Below are positions 7,052 through 14,191 of a stretch of 17,089 nt of DNA, one piece after another. How positions within the stretch are numbered: position 1 is the first letter of the stretch; every line of letters starts with the position of its first letter. The stretch is from CAZWDL01 sp964632995 (GTDB taxonomy: Bacteria; Bacteroidota; Bacteroidia; Chitinophagales; Saprospiraceae): contig CAZWDL010000140.1 of the NCBI GenBank assembly GCA_964632995.1, positions 1-17,089 of the forward strand, read 5' to 3'. The notes under the pieces are model-generated. The model worked only from the letters and a program-made list of their open reading frames with translations. It was not told the origin of the DNA and made no database searches. Both the position numbers and the translations under genes were made by a program.

Positions 7052-8500
7052 TCAATCTTTCAACCAATTTTCAACCATCTCCTTAACTTCAGACCGGGGC
7101 GCTGCTCGTCCCTCTTTCCGGAGGGTGTTCAGCAACGCTGACCGTTCTCCCGCCGGCAAGTCCACGGCCTTCAGAATGGTAGTGGCTACCGCCTTAAGCA
7201 GATGCTCTTCCCCGGTGGCTTTACGCACGTAGCGATAGATCGAACGGGCGAGGCTTCCGGTGAAGTCCAGGTTGTTGAGCTCGTAGTGGGCCAGCAGTTG
7301 GAGCAGGCGGCAATTGAGCTGGATGTCCTGGCGGATTTCGTGCTTTTCTTCGTTGAGTACATGGTCGAGCCAGTTCAGCGCCTCCTCGTAGCGGTGATTG
7401 AAAAAATACACCTGGGCGATATTTTGGTAAAAGTTGAGTTGCTGGTCGAGAGAGATGCCCTGCTGGTATTTTTCCAGTCCCTGCTCGATTTCGGGGATCA
7501 GCTCCAGCGCCGCTTCGTACCGTGCGGTGCGAAGGTGGTAAATCAGCTGAAAGTGAGCGACTTTCTGAAATAGCTTGATGCGCAGGTACTCCCGGTCGGA
7601 CGGCAGACCTTCCAGCTTTTCGATGACCGACGGAAAGGCTTCGTAGCGGCCATCGGACATATGAGTGGTCAGATAATTGCTGAGCAGATTGATATAGCGC
7701 ACGGGATATTCCCGGATAAGGTGAGGCTCGGCTTCAAACAGGTCGATGAGTACGCCGAGGTGATGACGGGCTTCTTTCATCTCGCCGGTCAGCAGTTGGT
7801 AGTAGTTCGACCAGATCAGGTGATAAATCATCCGGGTTTCGAACGAGAAGTCAGTAACAGAAACCCGCTCGGAAAACTCGCGGATGAGCTCGTGGATGCG
7901 CTCCTCCGGATGCTCGAATTGAGGCCGGTTGCGCAGGATGAGGAAAATGTCGTCGTACAGTTTGAGAATGTCGAATTGCAGGTTCACCTGACGTAGATAC
8001 TGTGCGGTTTTCTCCTGATTGTCTTCCAATCCCTCCTGCGATTTTTTCTTTTGGCTCCAGCGAATCATCATGCGTTCCAGGCGAAGGATTTCCAGCATCG
8101 GTAATTCCAAATGATACTGCTCGGCCATCCGCCTGGCTTTCTGGATGCGTCTGACGGCTTGTTGCGGCAGGTTTTTATCGATTAGGAGATGGATGTCCTG
8201 GATGAGATCCAGCACCTGAAACAGCGCGCTCTGCTCGGCATTGTACAGACGGAGACTGCGCAACACCAGGTTGTACAGGTAGTTTTTGCCCACCGCGAGG
8301 TTGCTGGCAAATTTTTTATTGCTCAGCCGCCGCCGGATCTTGCCCTCATCGTATTGGTCGAGCCGGTCCATCGCCTCGAACAGCTCCAGGTAATTGTTCT
8401 TCGAACGGCTGGAGTGCAGCGTGGAAAATCGCTTGAAATACCGCTTTTCCGTTTGCGAAAGCGATTTTATCAGCTCAAATAAGGGGTCTTCGGTGGACAT
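7052..8500 (-). CDS. Helical repeat-like hypothetical protein
   Basis: A 482-residue protein that is almost entirely predicted helix, with spaced Leu/Tyr/Ala patterns like TPR or other alpha-solenoid repeats. There is no signal peptide or TM segment, so it is probably a soluble cytoplasmic scaffold. The N-terminus (DPLFELIKSLSQTEKRYFKR, residues 5-24) and NNYLELFEAMDRL (about 34-46) have the look of a conserved Bacteroidota hypothetical family, but I cannot name a domain. A charged stretch, QKKKSQEGLEDNQEKT, lies near 155-170. The ATG at 8500 follows an AT-rich 175-bp region shared with the divergent lipoprotein gene. It is first in a three-gene minus-strand run and could assist the downstream enzymes, but that is only inferred from spacing. 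Confidence 0.85.
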   Translation of the reverse strand: MSTEDPLFELIKSLSQTEKRYFKRFSTLHSSRSKNNYLELFEAMDRLDQYDEGKIRRRLSNKKFASNLAVGKNYLYNLVLRSLRLYNAEQSALFQVLDLIQDIHLLIDKNLPQQAVRRIQKARRMAEQYHLELPMLEILRLERMMIRWSQKKKSQEGLEDNQEKTAQYLRQVNLQFDILKLYDDIFLILRNRPQFEHPEERIHELIREFSERVSVTDFSFETRMIYHLIWSNYYQLLTGEMKEARHHLGVLIDLFEAEPHLIREYPVRYINLLSNYLTTHMSDGRYEAFPSVIEKLEGLPSDREYLRIKLFQKVAHFQLIYHLRTARYEAALELIPEIEQGLEKYQQGISLDQQLNFYQNIAQVYFFNHRYEEALNWLDHVLNEEKHEIRQDIQLNCRLLQLLAHYELNNLDFTGSLARSIYRYVRKATGEEHLLKAVATTILKAVDLPAGERSALLNTLRKEGRAAPRSEVKEMVENWLKD

Positions 8501-8590
8501 GAGGTTTAAGTGTTTTTACATAAGTAATTGAATTTGAATTTTTTATGCGCGTTTTGGTGGTTTTGAATCCTAAAAAAATAAAAAAGTTGA

Positions 8591-8622
8591 TTTGAAAAAG
8601 ATTCCCAACCGGGGCATATTTG
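8591..8622 (+). promoter_or_regulatory. Bacteroidota-type promoter of the lipoprotein gene
   Basis: TTTG at 8591-8594, a 20-bp spacer, then CATATTTG at 8615-8622 (7 of 8 bases match TAnnTTTG). Predicted transcription start is near 8629, giving a 5' leader of about 47 nt before the ATG at 8676. It also argues against translation starting at the upstream TTG at 8592, which lies inside the promoter. Confidence 0.55.
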
Positions 8623-8675
8623 TTTTAACAAAGGCAAAATACATTCAATCACATACGATCAAATATCCCGAAAAC

Positions 8676-9323
8676 ATGACTTTCTCAAGACTTGTAATCG
8701 TCCTCTTTGCCGTCGCTATTTTCTATAGCTGTTCGAAAGATCAGCAGATGCGCAACCTGCTACCGGCTATTCAGGCGATCAACCTGGAAGAAGCGCCGGA
8801 TAGCGAACCGGCCATCGTGGTGGCCAGCGATCTGCCCGAATCGCCGGAGACCAAAGAGCGGCAGCTGATCGCCTACTCAGAAAGCAGCGTCCCCCCGCCG
8901 GCCATTTCGAAGTCGACGTCGAGCATTATCGTCGAAGATACGATCGGCATGTTGCAAATGGAAGGCGATGTCAACTGCGGCGCCGATCCCCGTACGGTAC
9001 ACGTCATCAACGCTGTTCGTCTGCAGCCCGGTGAGTACTACTGCCAATCCTTTAGCGACAACTGCCTGCTGCGCATCAACGGCCTGACGGCGGACGTTGA
9101 GGGCGGTTTCGGCGAACCCACACAGCGCTTCAATGCCGGGGAGTACGAAATCGTACCCAATGGTGAAGATGAGGTCTGCATCGTGGCGAAAAGCAACTTC
9201 CCCAACGACAAGACCTGCTTCAGCACCATCGACGCTCGCGTCTGCATCTACCGTGAGGATGGACAGCTGCACGTGGCTGAGCTGCCGCTCGACGGCGCCG
9301 GTCGCCGGGTGTCTTTACAGTAA
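8676..9323 (+). CDS. Cys-rich lipoprotein of unknown function
   Basis: A 215-residue putative lipoprotein. The signal peptide MTFSRLVIVLFAVAIFYSC ends in Cys19, the likely lipidated residue. The FYSC lipobox is looser than the LxGC/LAGC norm but acceptable for Bacteroidota. The start at 8676 is set by this signal and by the promoter at 8591-8622. Residues about 20-95 are a low-complexity acidic/Pro/Ser linker. The C-terminal part (about 100-205) holds six further Cys residues in beta-strand-like surroundings (NCGAD, YYCQS, DNCLL, EVCIV, KTCFS, RVCIY), which suggests three disulfides in a small extracytoplasmic beta domain. No family is recognised. It is divergent from the 7052-8500 gene and probably transcribed alone. 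Confidence 0.8.
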   Translation: MTFSRLVIVLFAVAIFYSCSKDQQMRNLLPAIQAINLEEAPDSEPAIVVASDLPESPETKERQLIAYSESSVPPPAISKSTSSIIVEDTIGMLQMEGDVNCGADPRTVHVINAVRLQPGEYYCQSFSDNCLLRINGLTADVEGGFGEPTQRFNAGEYEIVPNGEDEVCIVAKSNFPNDKTCFSTIDARVCIYREDGQLHVAELPLDGAGRRVSLQ

Positions 9324-9337
9324 GCCGGTTCAATCTA

Positions 9338-9466
9338 CACGGGATTTTAGCAACTACTCTACCGAGGTGTGATTCTTTGACTGCAGTCGATTCCCACGGC
9401 TGCCACCACAGACCCTGTCCCAGGCCATAGCAATGTTGTGGCCCCACAGCGGACTGTAATCCCGTG
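9338..9466. other. Non-coding segment bounded by inverted repeats
   Basis: CACGGGATT (9338-9346) and AATCCCGTG (9458-9466) are exact complements that would close a 129-nt domain. Within it lie a 10-bp palindrome GACTGCAGTC (9379-9388) and a hairpin with a GGCCA/TGGCC stem (9423-9427 with 9439-9443). No convincing reading frame crosses it. It could be a small structured RNA or leader. It does not match tRNA, tmRNA, 4.5S RNA or RNase P signatures that I can recognise. Confidence 0.3.
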
Positions 9467-9555
9467 AACGACCGCCGGCAGCGTAATCCGGCGCCGCTTT
9501 GCATGCTTGAGAAAACAGGAACCTTTTTCTGTATAACCCCAAGAAACTTTGTCCC

Positions 9556-9915
9556 ATGTTTTCCGAATTGATCAAGCGTTGTAAAGCCGGTGACCAGATT
9601 GCCTGCCGGCAATTTTTTCTTCTCTATACCTTCGTCCCCTGCGTCGAAAATCTCTTCCGCCGCCTTCGTACCGAATCCGAACTCATCGTCCTGCCTCGTC
9701 CACGTACCCCCCGTGATGCGCGCGAACTCGAAGACCTGCTCCGCGAGCGAGAGCGTTTCGATCAGTTGCTGCAACATCCTTTATCCGGTGAAGACCTGCC
9801 ACCCATCCGGCTACGCCTGGAGGCGCTGCGCGCCATCCGGCAGGAGTGGGCAGAAATAATGGGGGAATTGGATGCAGAGATTGAAAAGTTGAATAATTCA
9901 ACTGGTTTGAGTTGA
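9556..9915 (+). CDS. Small hypothetical protein with sigma-like N-terminus
   Basis: A 119-residue soluble protein of unknown function. The first 37 residues (LIKRCKAGDQIACRQFF, then a YTFVPCVENLFRRL stretch) follow the pattern of the region-2 start of ECF sigma factors in this phylum (LIxxCxxGDxxAxxxLYxxY). Instead of the rest of region 2 and region 4 it continues into a charged, Leu/Glu/Arg-rich, probably helical or coiled-coil tail (about 60-115). It may be a truncated or repurposed sigma-like protein, or the resemblance may be chance. AAACTTTG (9544-9551), a near match to the -7 consensus, lies immediately before the ATG and would give an almost leaderless mRNA. The minus strand is also open here, so coding status is likely but not certain. 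Confidence 0.6.
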   Translation: MFSELIKRCKAGDQIACRQFFLLYTFVPCVENLFRRLRTESELIVLPRPRTPRDARELEDLLRERERFDQLLQHPLSGEDLPPIRLRLEALRAIRQEWAEIMGELDAEIEKLNNSTGLS

Positions 9916-9925
9916 GGCGCCACGG

Positions 9926-9951
9926 ATCAAGAATCAATATTGGTTCCTGAT
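9926..9951. repeat. 26-bp near-palindrome between two genes
   Basis: The two halves, ATCAAGAATCAAT and ATTGGTTCCTGAT, are complementary except for one A/C mismatch and one wobble pair. It lies 11 bases after the stop of the 9556-9915 gene, in the convergent gap with the GH3 gene. A shorter pair, CGCCA (9918-9922) with TGGCG (9965-9969), flanks it. With no T-run it is not a clear terminator; it may act as an RNA hairpin at the 3' end of either transcript. Confidence 0.4.
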
Positions 9952-10072
9952 GGTCTTCGCCCTCTGGCGTACGTCCACAATTACTTTTTGCGCAAGCAAG
10001 GAGCTTCGCGCTCCATTCGAGAACCTTTCCCTGGTCCGATTCAACCTGACAAGCAAGAGGGTGGGCAAGCAC

Positions 10073-12283
10073 TCAAGAACTGTAATCCCCAACTTCAAAG
10101 CTTCCTTTCAACATCCCGGCATCCCTTGCCGTCCGTCCCACGAGTACCGAGTACGGAACCTTATCCACCACCCACTGCCGCAGGTTCGGACTGTACCAGG
10201 CCAGGTCTTCGAAAGCCACTTTCAGGGTGAGGAAGCGGAACTCCCCCGGTTTCAGGTATACCTTTTTGAAGTCGCGCAGCAGCTTGGGCGGCCGTTCGGT
10301 TCCCGCGTTTTCCAGGCCGATGTAGAGTTGCACCAGCTCGCCGCCGGTAACGGCGCCCGTGTTAGTCAATCGCACCTGCACGCGCAGGGAGTCGCCCGGG
10401 GAGACGGCGGGCGTGAGCACCCGCAGGCTGTCGAGCCGGAAGCTGGTGTAGCTCAGGCCGTAGCCCAGGGGGTATGCCGGCTCCATATTTTCTTTGTCGA
10501 AGAGGGTATAGCCGTGGTAATAGCCGATGCGCGCCACCTCTTCGAAAGGATCGAATGGAGGCAGTTGCTGTTCGTCGGCAGGGTGCGTGAAGGGCAGGCG
10601 CCCGCTGGGGCTAACTTCCCCGAAGAGGATGCGGGCCAGCGCGGTGCCGCCTTCCATGCCGGGGTACCAGGCCATAAGTACGGCCGGAACAGTCTTGATC
10701 CACTCGTCCATCAGGATGGCGCTGCCGCCGATGAGTGTTACGACGCTGCGTTCATTTACCGCACCGACGGCCCGGATCAGCTCGATGTCTTCGCGGTGTA
10801 GCGACAGCGAGCGCCGGTCGCCGCCTTTGATGTTGACCGTATCCTCCTGCCAGGGATTATTGCCGATATTTTCGCCCTCATCCTGTGGGCCGTAGCCCGC
10901 CACGATGATCACCGCATCGGCATCGGTGGCGAGGGTGCGGGCGGCTTCAATATCGCGGCCGTCGTTATAGACGACCTCCGTCGCTTCGCCCAGGTATTGC
11001 TGTAGTCCTTCCAACGGCGTGACGACGTAGGAGGGTTCAAAGTGGCTACTGGCCTCATCGCCGAGGTTATCGGCTTTCGCCAAATGGCCGATGACGGCCA
11101 GCTTGCCTGTTTTTTCTTTTGACAAAGGCAGCAACGCATCGTTGTTTTTCATCAGCACGATGCTCTTCTCCGCCGCTTCCTGTGCAAGTTTTCGGTGGGC
11201 TTCGTTGTTGATCAGGCTTTTGTCGTAGTTCATGGGATCGGGAGCGGTGACGTAGCGCAGCTTAGTGCGCAGGATACGCCGCACGATGGTGTCGATCTGT
11301 TCCTCCGGCACCTCGTCGTTCTGCACGGCCTGCACCAGTTTGTCGCCGTAGTGGAGCGGGGCGGGCATCTCTACGTCCATACCCGCGTTGGCCGCCTCGG
11401 CGGCGTCGTAAATGCCCCACACCCAGTCGGAGCTGACGAAGCCCTCGAAACCCCATTCGTCGCGGAGGATTTGAGTGAGCAGATAGTCATTGTGACCGCA
11501 GTACTCATTATTCAACTTGTTATAGGCGCTCATCACGGAGGCCAGCCCGGCGTCGACGCAGCGGCGGAACTGCGGCAGGTACACCTCGCGGAGCGTGCGT
11601 TCATCCATCTGCATATCCACATAGAAGCGCGAATTTTCGATGTTGTTGGCGGCGAAGTGCTTGGCGCAGGTCATCACATTATGACGCTGTTCGCCCCGCA
11701 GGAAGGCGATGCCCATCTCGCCGAGCTGCCAGGGCGATTCGCCGTAGGTTTCCTGGGCGCGCCCCCAGGCGGGATGCCGCAGCACGTTGATGCATAGGCC
11801 GCCGTGGTAGTTGGCGCCCAGCGCGCGGGCTTCCACGCCCATGGCGTCGACGACGCGCTGCTCCAGGGCCTTATCCCAGCTGGCGCCGCGGGCCATGGCG
11901 ACGGGGAAAGCGGTGGCTTCACCGGTGACAATGCCGCGGGGGCCGTCGGCAAAAGAGAAGGGCGGGATGCCAAGGCGCTCGTTGCGGCCGGAGTAGTAAT
12001 TGGCGCGTTCTTTCAATATCAGCGCCCGCAAACCGAAGCGGGCGAATTCCCACATGCCGCCGTCACCCGACATCTGGGCGACCTTTTCTTCCAGGGTCAT
12101 GGCTTTTATCCAATCATCCACTTGCTGCTCGATTTCAGCTTCGGTCATTCCTTTTTCCAGACCGTAGTCAGCAGCCTCGATCGAATGCCTTGGGGGCGTG
12201 TAGATGAAAATGAGGAGGCCGATGAGTAAAAGGATGACCAGCGCGGCCAATACCTGAAGGGTGCGGATGAGGAATCGTTTCAT
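10073..12283 (-). CDS. Membrane-anchored glycoside hydrolase family 3 enzyme
   Basis: A 736-residue GH3 beta-glycosidase (beta-glucosidase/xylosidase type). The ATG at 12283 begins MKRFLIRTLQ and leads straight into a long hydrophobic segment (about 7-28), probably a membrane anchor or uncleaved signal placing the enzyme in the periplasm; a TTG nine bases upstream is the alternative start. The (beta/alpha)8 domain spans about 55-345, with KHFAANN (208-214) and the nucleophile Asp286 in FVSSDWVWG. The alpha/beta sandwich domain (about 390-560) carries YGPQDEGENIG with Glu469 near the expected acid/base position, and GDRRSLSLH. A C-terminal fibronectin-III-like domain follows YPLGYGLSYTSF (about 604-736). 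Length and domain order match the family. It stands alone, divergent from the SDR gene by 168 bp, with no SusC/SusD pair nearby, so it is not part of a visible polysaccharide-utilisation locus. Confidence 0.96.
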   Translation of the reverse strand: MKRFLIRTLQVLAALVILLLIGLLIFIYTPPRHSIEAADYGLEKGMTEAEIEQQVDDWIKAMTLEEKVAQMSGDGGMWEFARFGLRALILKERANYYSGRNERLGIPPFSFADGPRGIVTGEATAFPVAMARGASWDKALEQRVVDAMGVEARALGANYHGGLCINVLRHPAWGRAQETYGESPWQLGEMGIAFLRGEQRHNVMTCAKHFAANNIENSRFYVDMQMDERTLREVYLPQFRRCVDAGLASVMSAYNKLNNEYCGHNDYLLTQILRDEWGFEGFVSSDWVWGIYDAAEAANAGMDVEMPAPLHYGDKLVQAVQNDEVPEEQIDTIVRRILRTKLRYVTAPDPMNYDKSLINNEAHRKLAQEAAEKSIVLMKNNDALLPLSKEKTGKLAVIGHLAKADNLGDEASSHFEPSYVVTPLEGLQQYLGEATEVVYNDGRDIEAARTLATDADAVIIVAGYGPQDEGENIGNNPWQEDTVNIKGGDRRSLSLHREDIELIRAVGAVNERSVVTLIGGSAILMDEWIKTVPAVLMAWYPGMEGGTALARILFGEVSPSGRLPFTHPADEQQLPPFDPFEEVARIGYYHGYTLFDKENMEPAYPLGYGLSYTSFRLDSLRVLTPAVSPGDSLRVQVRLTNTGAVTGGELVQLYIGLENAGTERPPKLLRDFKKVYLKPGEFRFLTLKVAFEDLAWYSPNLRQWVVDKVPYSVLVGRTARDAGMLKGSFEVGDYSS

Positions 12284-12421
12284 GAGGTACAAGGTATTTG
12301 AGGGCCTTTGGGGGTTGGAAATACGTGAGGTTGGATGGTTCGGGAGCCTGAATGTAACGATTTTTGCTGAGACAATTGAGCCTGTGTTTTGTTCCTCGCT
12401 GCTTTATTCCATTAAAAAAAT

Positions 12422-12429
12422 TATCTTTC
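12422..12429 (+). promoter_or_regulatory. Putative -7 element of the SDR/endonuclease V genes
   Basis: TATCTTTC resembles TAnnTTTG and lies 22 bp before the ATG at 12452, as in the tricorn gene (TATCTTGG, 23 bp before its ATG). No clear TTTG box stands about 20 bp upstream, so support is limited. Confidence 0.3.
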
Positions 12430-12451
12430 CCCAAAACGATAAAACCGCCTT

Positions 12452-13216
12452 ATGAGCAACTGGACACTAAAGGGCAAGCGCGTCCTCATCACCGGCGCCA
12501 CCAAGGGCATCGGCCTGGCTGCCGCCAGAGAAATGCTGGCGCTGGGGGCCGAGTTGTGCATCAACTCCCGTTCGCAGGAGGATATCGACCAACTGATTGA
12601 AGAACTACAGACGGACGAACAGCAGGTTACCGGTTTTGCAGCCGACCTGAGTGATCCGAAAGAGCGGGAGCGCCTGCATCAGACGGTAAGCAATTGCTGG
12701 GACCGGCTCGATGTGCTGGTCAATAATGTCGGGATGAATATCCGTAAGCCTTTCGATGAGTACAATCCCCGGGAATACCGCCAAATTTTTGAAACCAACC
12801 TCTTCAGTGCGCTGGTGCTCACCCAACAGCTTTTTCCCCGGTTGAAAGGGGGCAAGGGCGCCAGTGTGATCAACGTCGCCTCGGTCGCCGGACTGGTCGA
12901 TGTGCGCTCCGGCGCCATCTACGGGATGACCAAGGCCGCCCTGCTGCAGATGACCCGCCACCTGGCAGTGGAGTGGGCGCAGCACGGCATCCGCGTCAAC
13001 GCGGTGTCGCCATGGTATACCCGTACGCCACTGGCCGAGCCGGTTCTGCAGCAGCCCGAACGGCTGAATTTGATTCTGCAGCGCACCCCCTTGAATCGCA
13101 TCGCCGAAGCGGAGGAAGTCGCTGCCGCCATCGCCTTTCTTGCCATGGACAAGGCGTCCTATATCACCGGGCAGAATCTGGTGACGGACGGGGGGATGAC
13201 GGTGAGCGGACTGTAG
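12452..13216 (+). CDS. SDR-family NAD(P)-dependent oxidoreductase
   Basis: A 254-residue classical short-chain dehydrogenase/reductase, resembling plant tropinone reductase-like and bacterial 3-oxoacyl-ACP-reductase-like members. The cofactor motif TGATKGIG is at 14-21, NNVG at 91-94, and the catalytic tetrad is Asn116, Ser144, Tyr157 and Lys161 (YGMTK). The C-terminal YITGQNLVTDGGMTVSGL is typical of the fold. Arg40 in INSRSQED suggests a preference for NADP(H). It is cytoplasmic, with no signal peptide. The natural substrate cannot be inferred. Endonuclease V follows after 62 bp on the same strand, possibly cotranscribed, although no functional link between the two is apparent. Confidence 0.94.
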   Translation: MSNWTLKGKRVLITGATKGIGLAAAREMLALGAELCINSRSQEDIDQLIEELQTDEQQVTGFAADLSDPKERERLHQTVSNCWDRLDVLVNNVGMNIRKPFDEYNPREYRQIFETNLFSALVLTQQLFPRLKGGKGASVINVASVAGLVDVRSGAIYGMTKAALLQMTRHLAVEWAQHGIRVNAVSPWYTRTPLAEPVLQQPERLNLILQRTPLNRIAEAEEVAAAIAFLAMDKASYITGQNLVTDGGMTVSGL

Positions 13217-13278
13217 GGAAATCTGAAATATGAATCAGGAAATTTATTGATCGTACGTCGCCAGAAGACCGAATAGAT

Positions 13279-13974
13279 ATGAGCACGATAGATCATTCCT
13301 GGGATCTTTCTCCCACCGAAGCCATCGCCTTGCAGCGGGAATTGCGCGACAAAGTGCACATCGAGCCGTTGGAAAGGGAGCTTCATTATGTGGGAGGCTG
13401 CGATCTGTCGTACAATAAGGGCGACGATCAGTTTTACGCTGGCGTGGTGGTGCTGGATTACGAGACAATGGAGCTGGTAGCGCACAGCACGGTCACCCGG
13501 CGGGCGCCGTTTCCCTACATTCCGGGACTGCTCTCCTTCCGGGAGATTCCTTCCCTGATGGAAGCCTGGAAGCAATTACCTTTTAAGCCGGACCTGGTGA
13601 TGTGCGACGGTCACGGTATCGCCCATCCGCGCCGTATGGGTATCGCGACCCACTTTGGGCTACTGACCGGTACCCCTGGCATCGGCTGCGCCAAGCGGAA
13701 CCTGACCGGAGAATTTGAGGAGCCGGAACTCAAACGTGGAAACTACGAGTCCATTAAAGATGGCGCTGAAACGATCGGCTATGCCCTTTGCACCAAGAAT
13801 GGCATCAAGCCGGTCTTCGTCTCGCCGGGCCACCTGTGTGGAATGAAAGACAGCCGGGAGATCACCCTGCACTGCGCCCGCGGTTACAAGCTGCCCGAGC
13901 CGACGCGGCAGGCGCACCTGCTGGTGAATAAGTTGCGGGAAGGGAAGGTGGAGGTAGGGGTGAAGGTGTATTGA
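13279..13974 (+). CDS. nfi: Endonuclease V
   Basis: A 231-residue endonuclease V, which cleaves the second phosphodiester bond 3' to deoxyinosine (deaminated adenine) in DNA and starts alternative excision repair. The residues known from the Thermotoga enzyme are all present: Asp42 (GGCDLSY), the strand-separating wedge PYIPG (79-83, Tyr80), Glu89 (SFREI), Asp110 (VMCDGHG), His116 and Lys139 (GCAKR). Full length and ordinary. The ATG at 13279 fits the family N-terminus. It lies 62 bp after the SDR gene with no terminator visible between them, and is followed by the octamer inverted repeat. Catalytic identity is secure. Confidence 0.97.
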   Translation: MSTIDHSWDLSPTEAIALQRELRDKVHIEPLERELHYVGGCDLSYNKGDDQFYAGVVVLDYETMELVAHSTVTRRAPFPYIPGLLSFREIPSLMEAWKQLPFKPDLVMCDGHGIAHPRRMGIATHFGLLTGTPGIGCAKRNLTGEFEEPELKRGNYESIKDGAETIGYALCTKNGIKPVFVSPGHLCGMKDSREITLHCARGYKLPEPTRQAHLLVNKLREGKVEVGVKVY

Positions 13975-14003
13975 AAGATAAGGAGGAATATTGTCAAATT
14001 GAT

Positions 14004-14126
14004 GGTTTCGGATACTTCTTCGGTTTTGCTGTTCGTCTGTTCTGTTGTTCTGCGGTTCCGCTAAAAGCCTGAATATACTGAACCGCAGAACAACAGAACA
14101 GATGAATGTTGAACAGCAGAAGTAGT
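14004..14126. repeat. Octamer-built inverted repeat element
   Basis: Two oppositely oriented copies of one repeat face each other around a 21-base centre (14059-14079). The inner arms are perfect over 23 bp: 14036-14058 with 14080-14102. Complementarity returns outside at TGCTGTTC (14027-14034) with 14111-14118 and at TACTTC (14013-14018) with 14119-14124. Read outward from the centre, both copies are made of degenerate octamers such as ACCGCAGA, ACAACAGA and ACAGAYGA, and then run into AGTA-CC-type sequence. It fills most of the gap between endonuclease V and the DUF885 gene. There is no T-run. A related copy begins at the right window edge (17058-17089). Confidence 0.9.
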
Positions 14127-14191
14127 CCCCCCGGCTGGAGTTGACAAATTGGAATAGTGAAATGCTGAAAATCTATACAAATCAGGCGAAT

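Noticed and set aside
9324..9337. GGTTCAATC string considered as a tRNA T-loop
   Set aside because: No flanking 5-bp T stem, anticodon arm or acceptor stem can be drawn around it on either strand.
9220..9777. A 185-codon minus-strand frame spanning the gap between the lipoprotein and sigma-like genes
   Set aside because: It overlaps both plus-strand genes, and its sequence has no coherent fold or family pattern.
9950..10801. A 283-codon plus-strand frame overlapping the end of the GH3 gene
   Set aside because: Most of it is antisense to the conserved C-terminal and sandwich domains of GH3, and the part outside has no start signal or recognisable motif.
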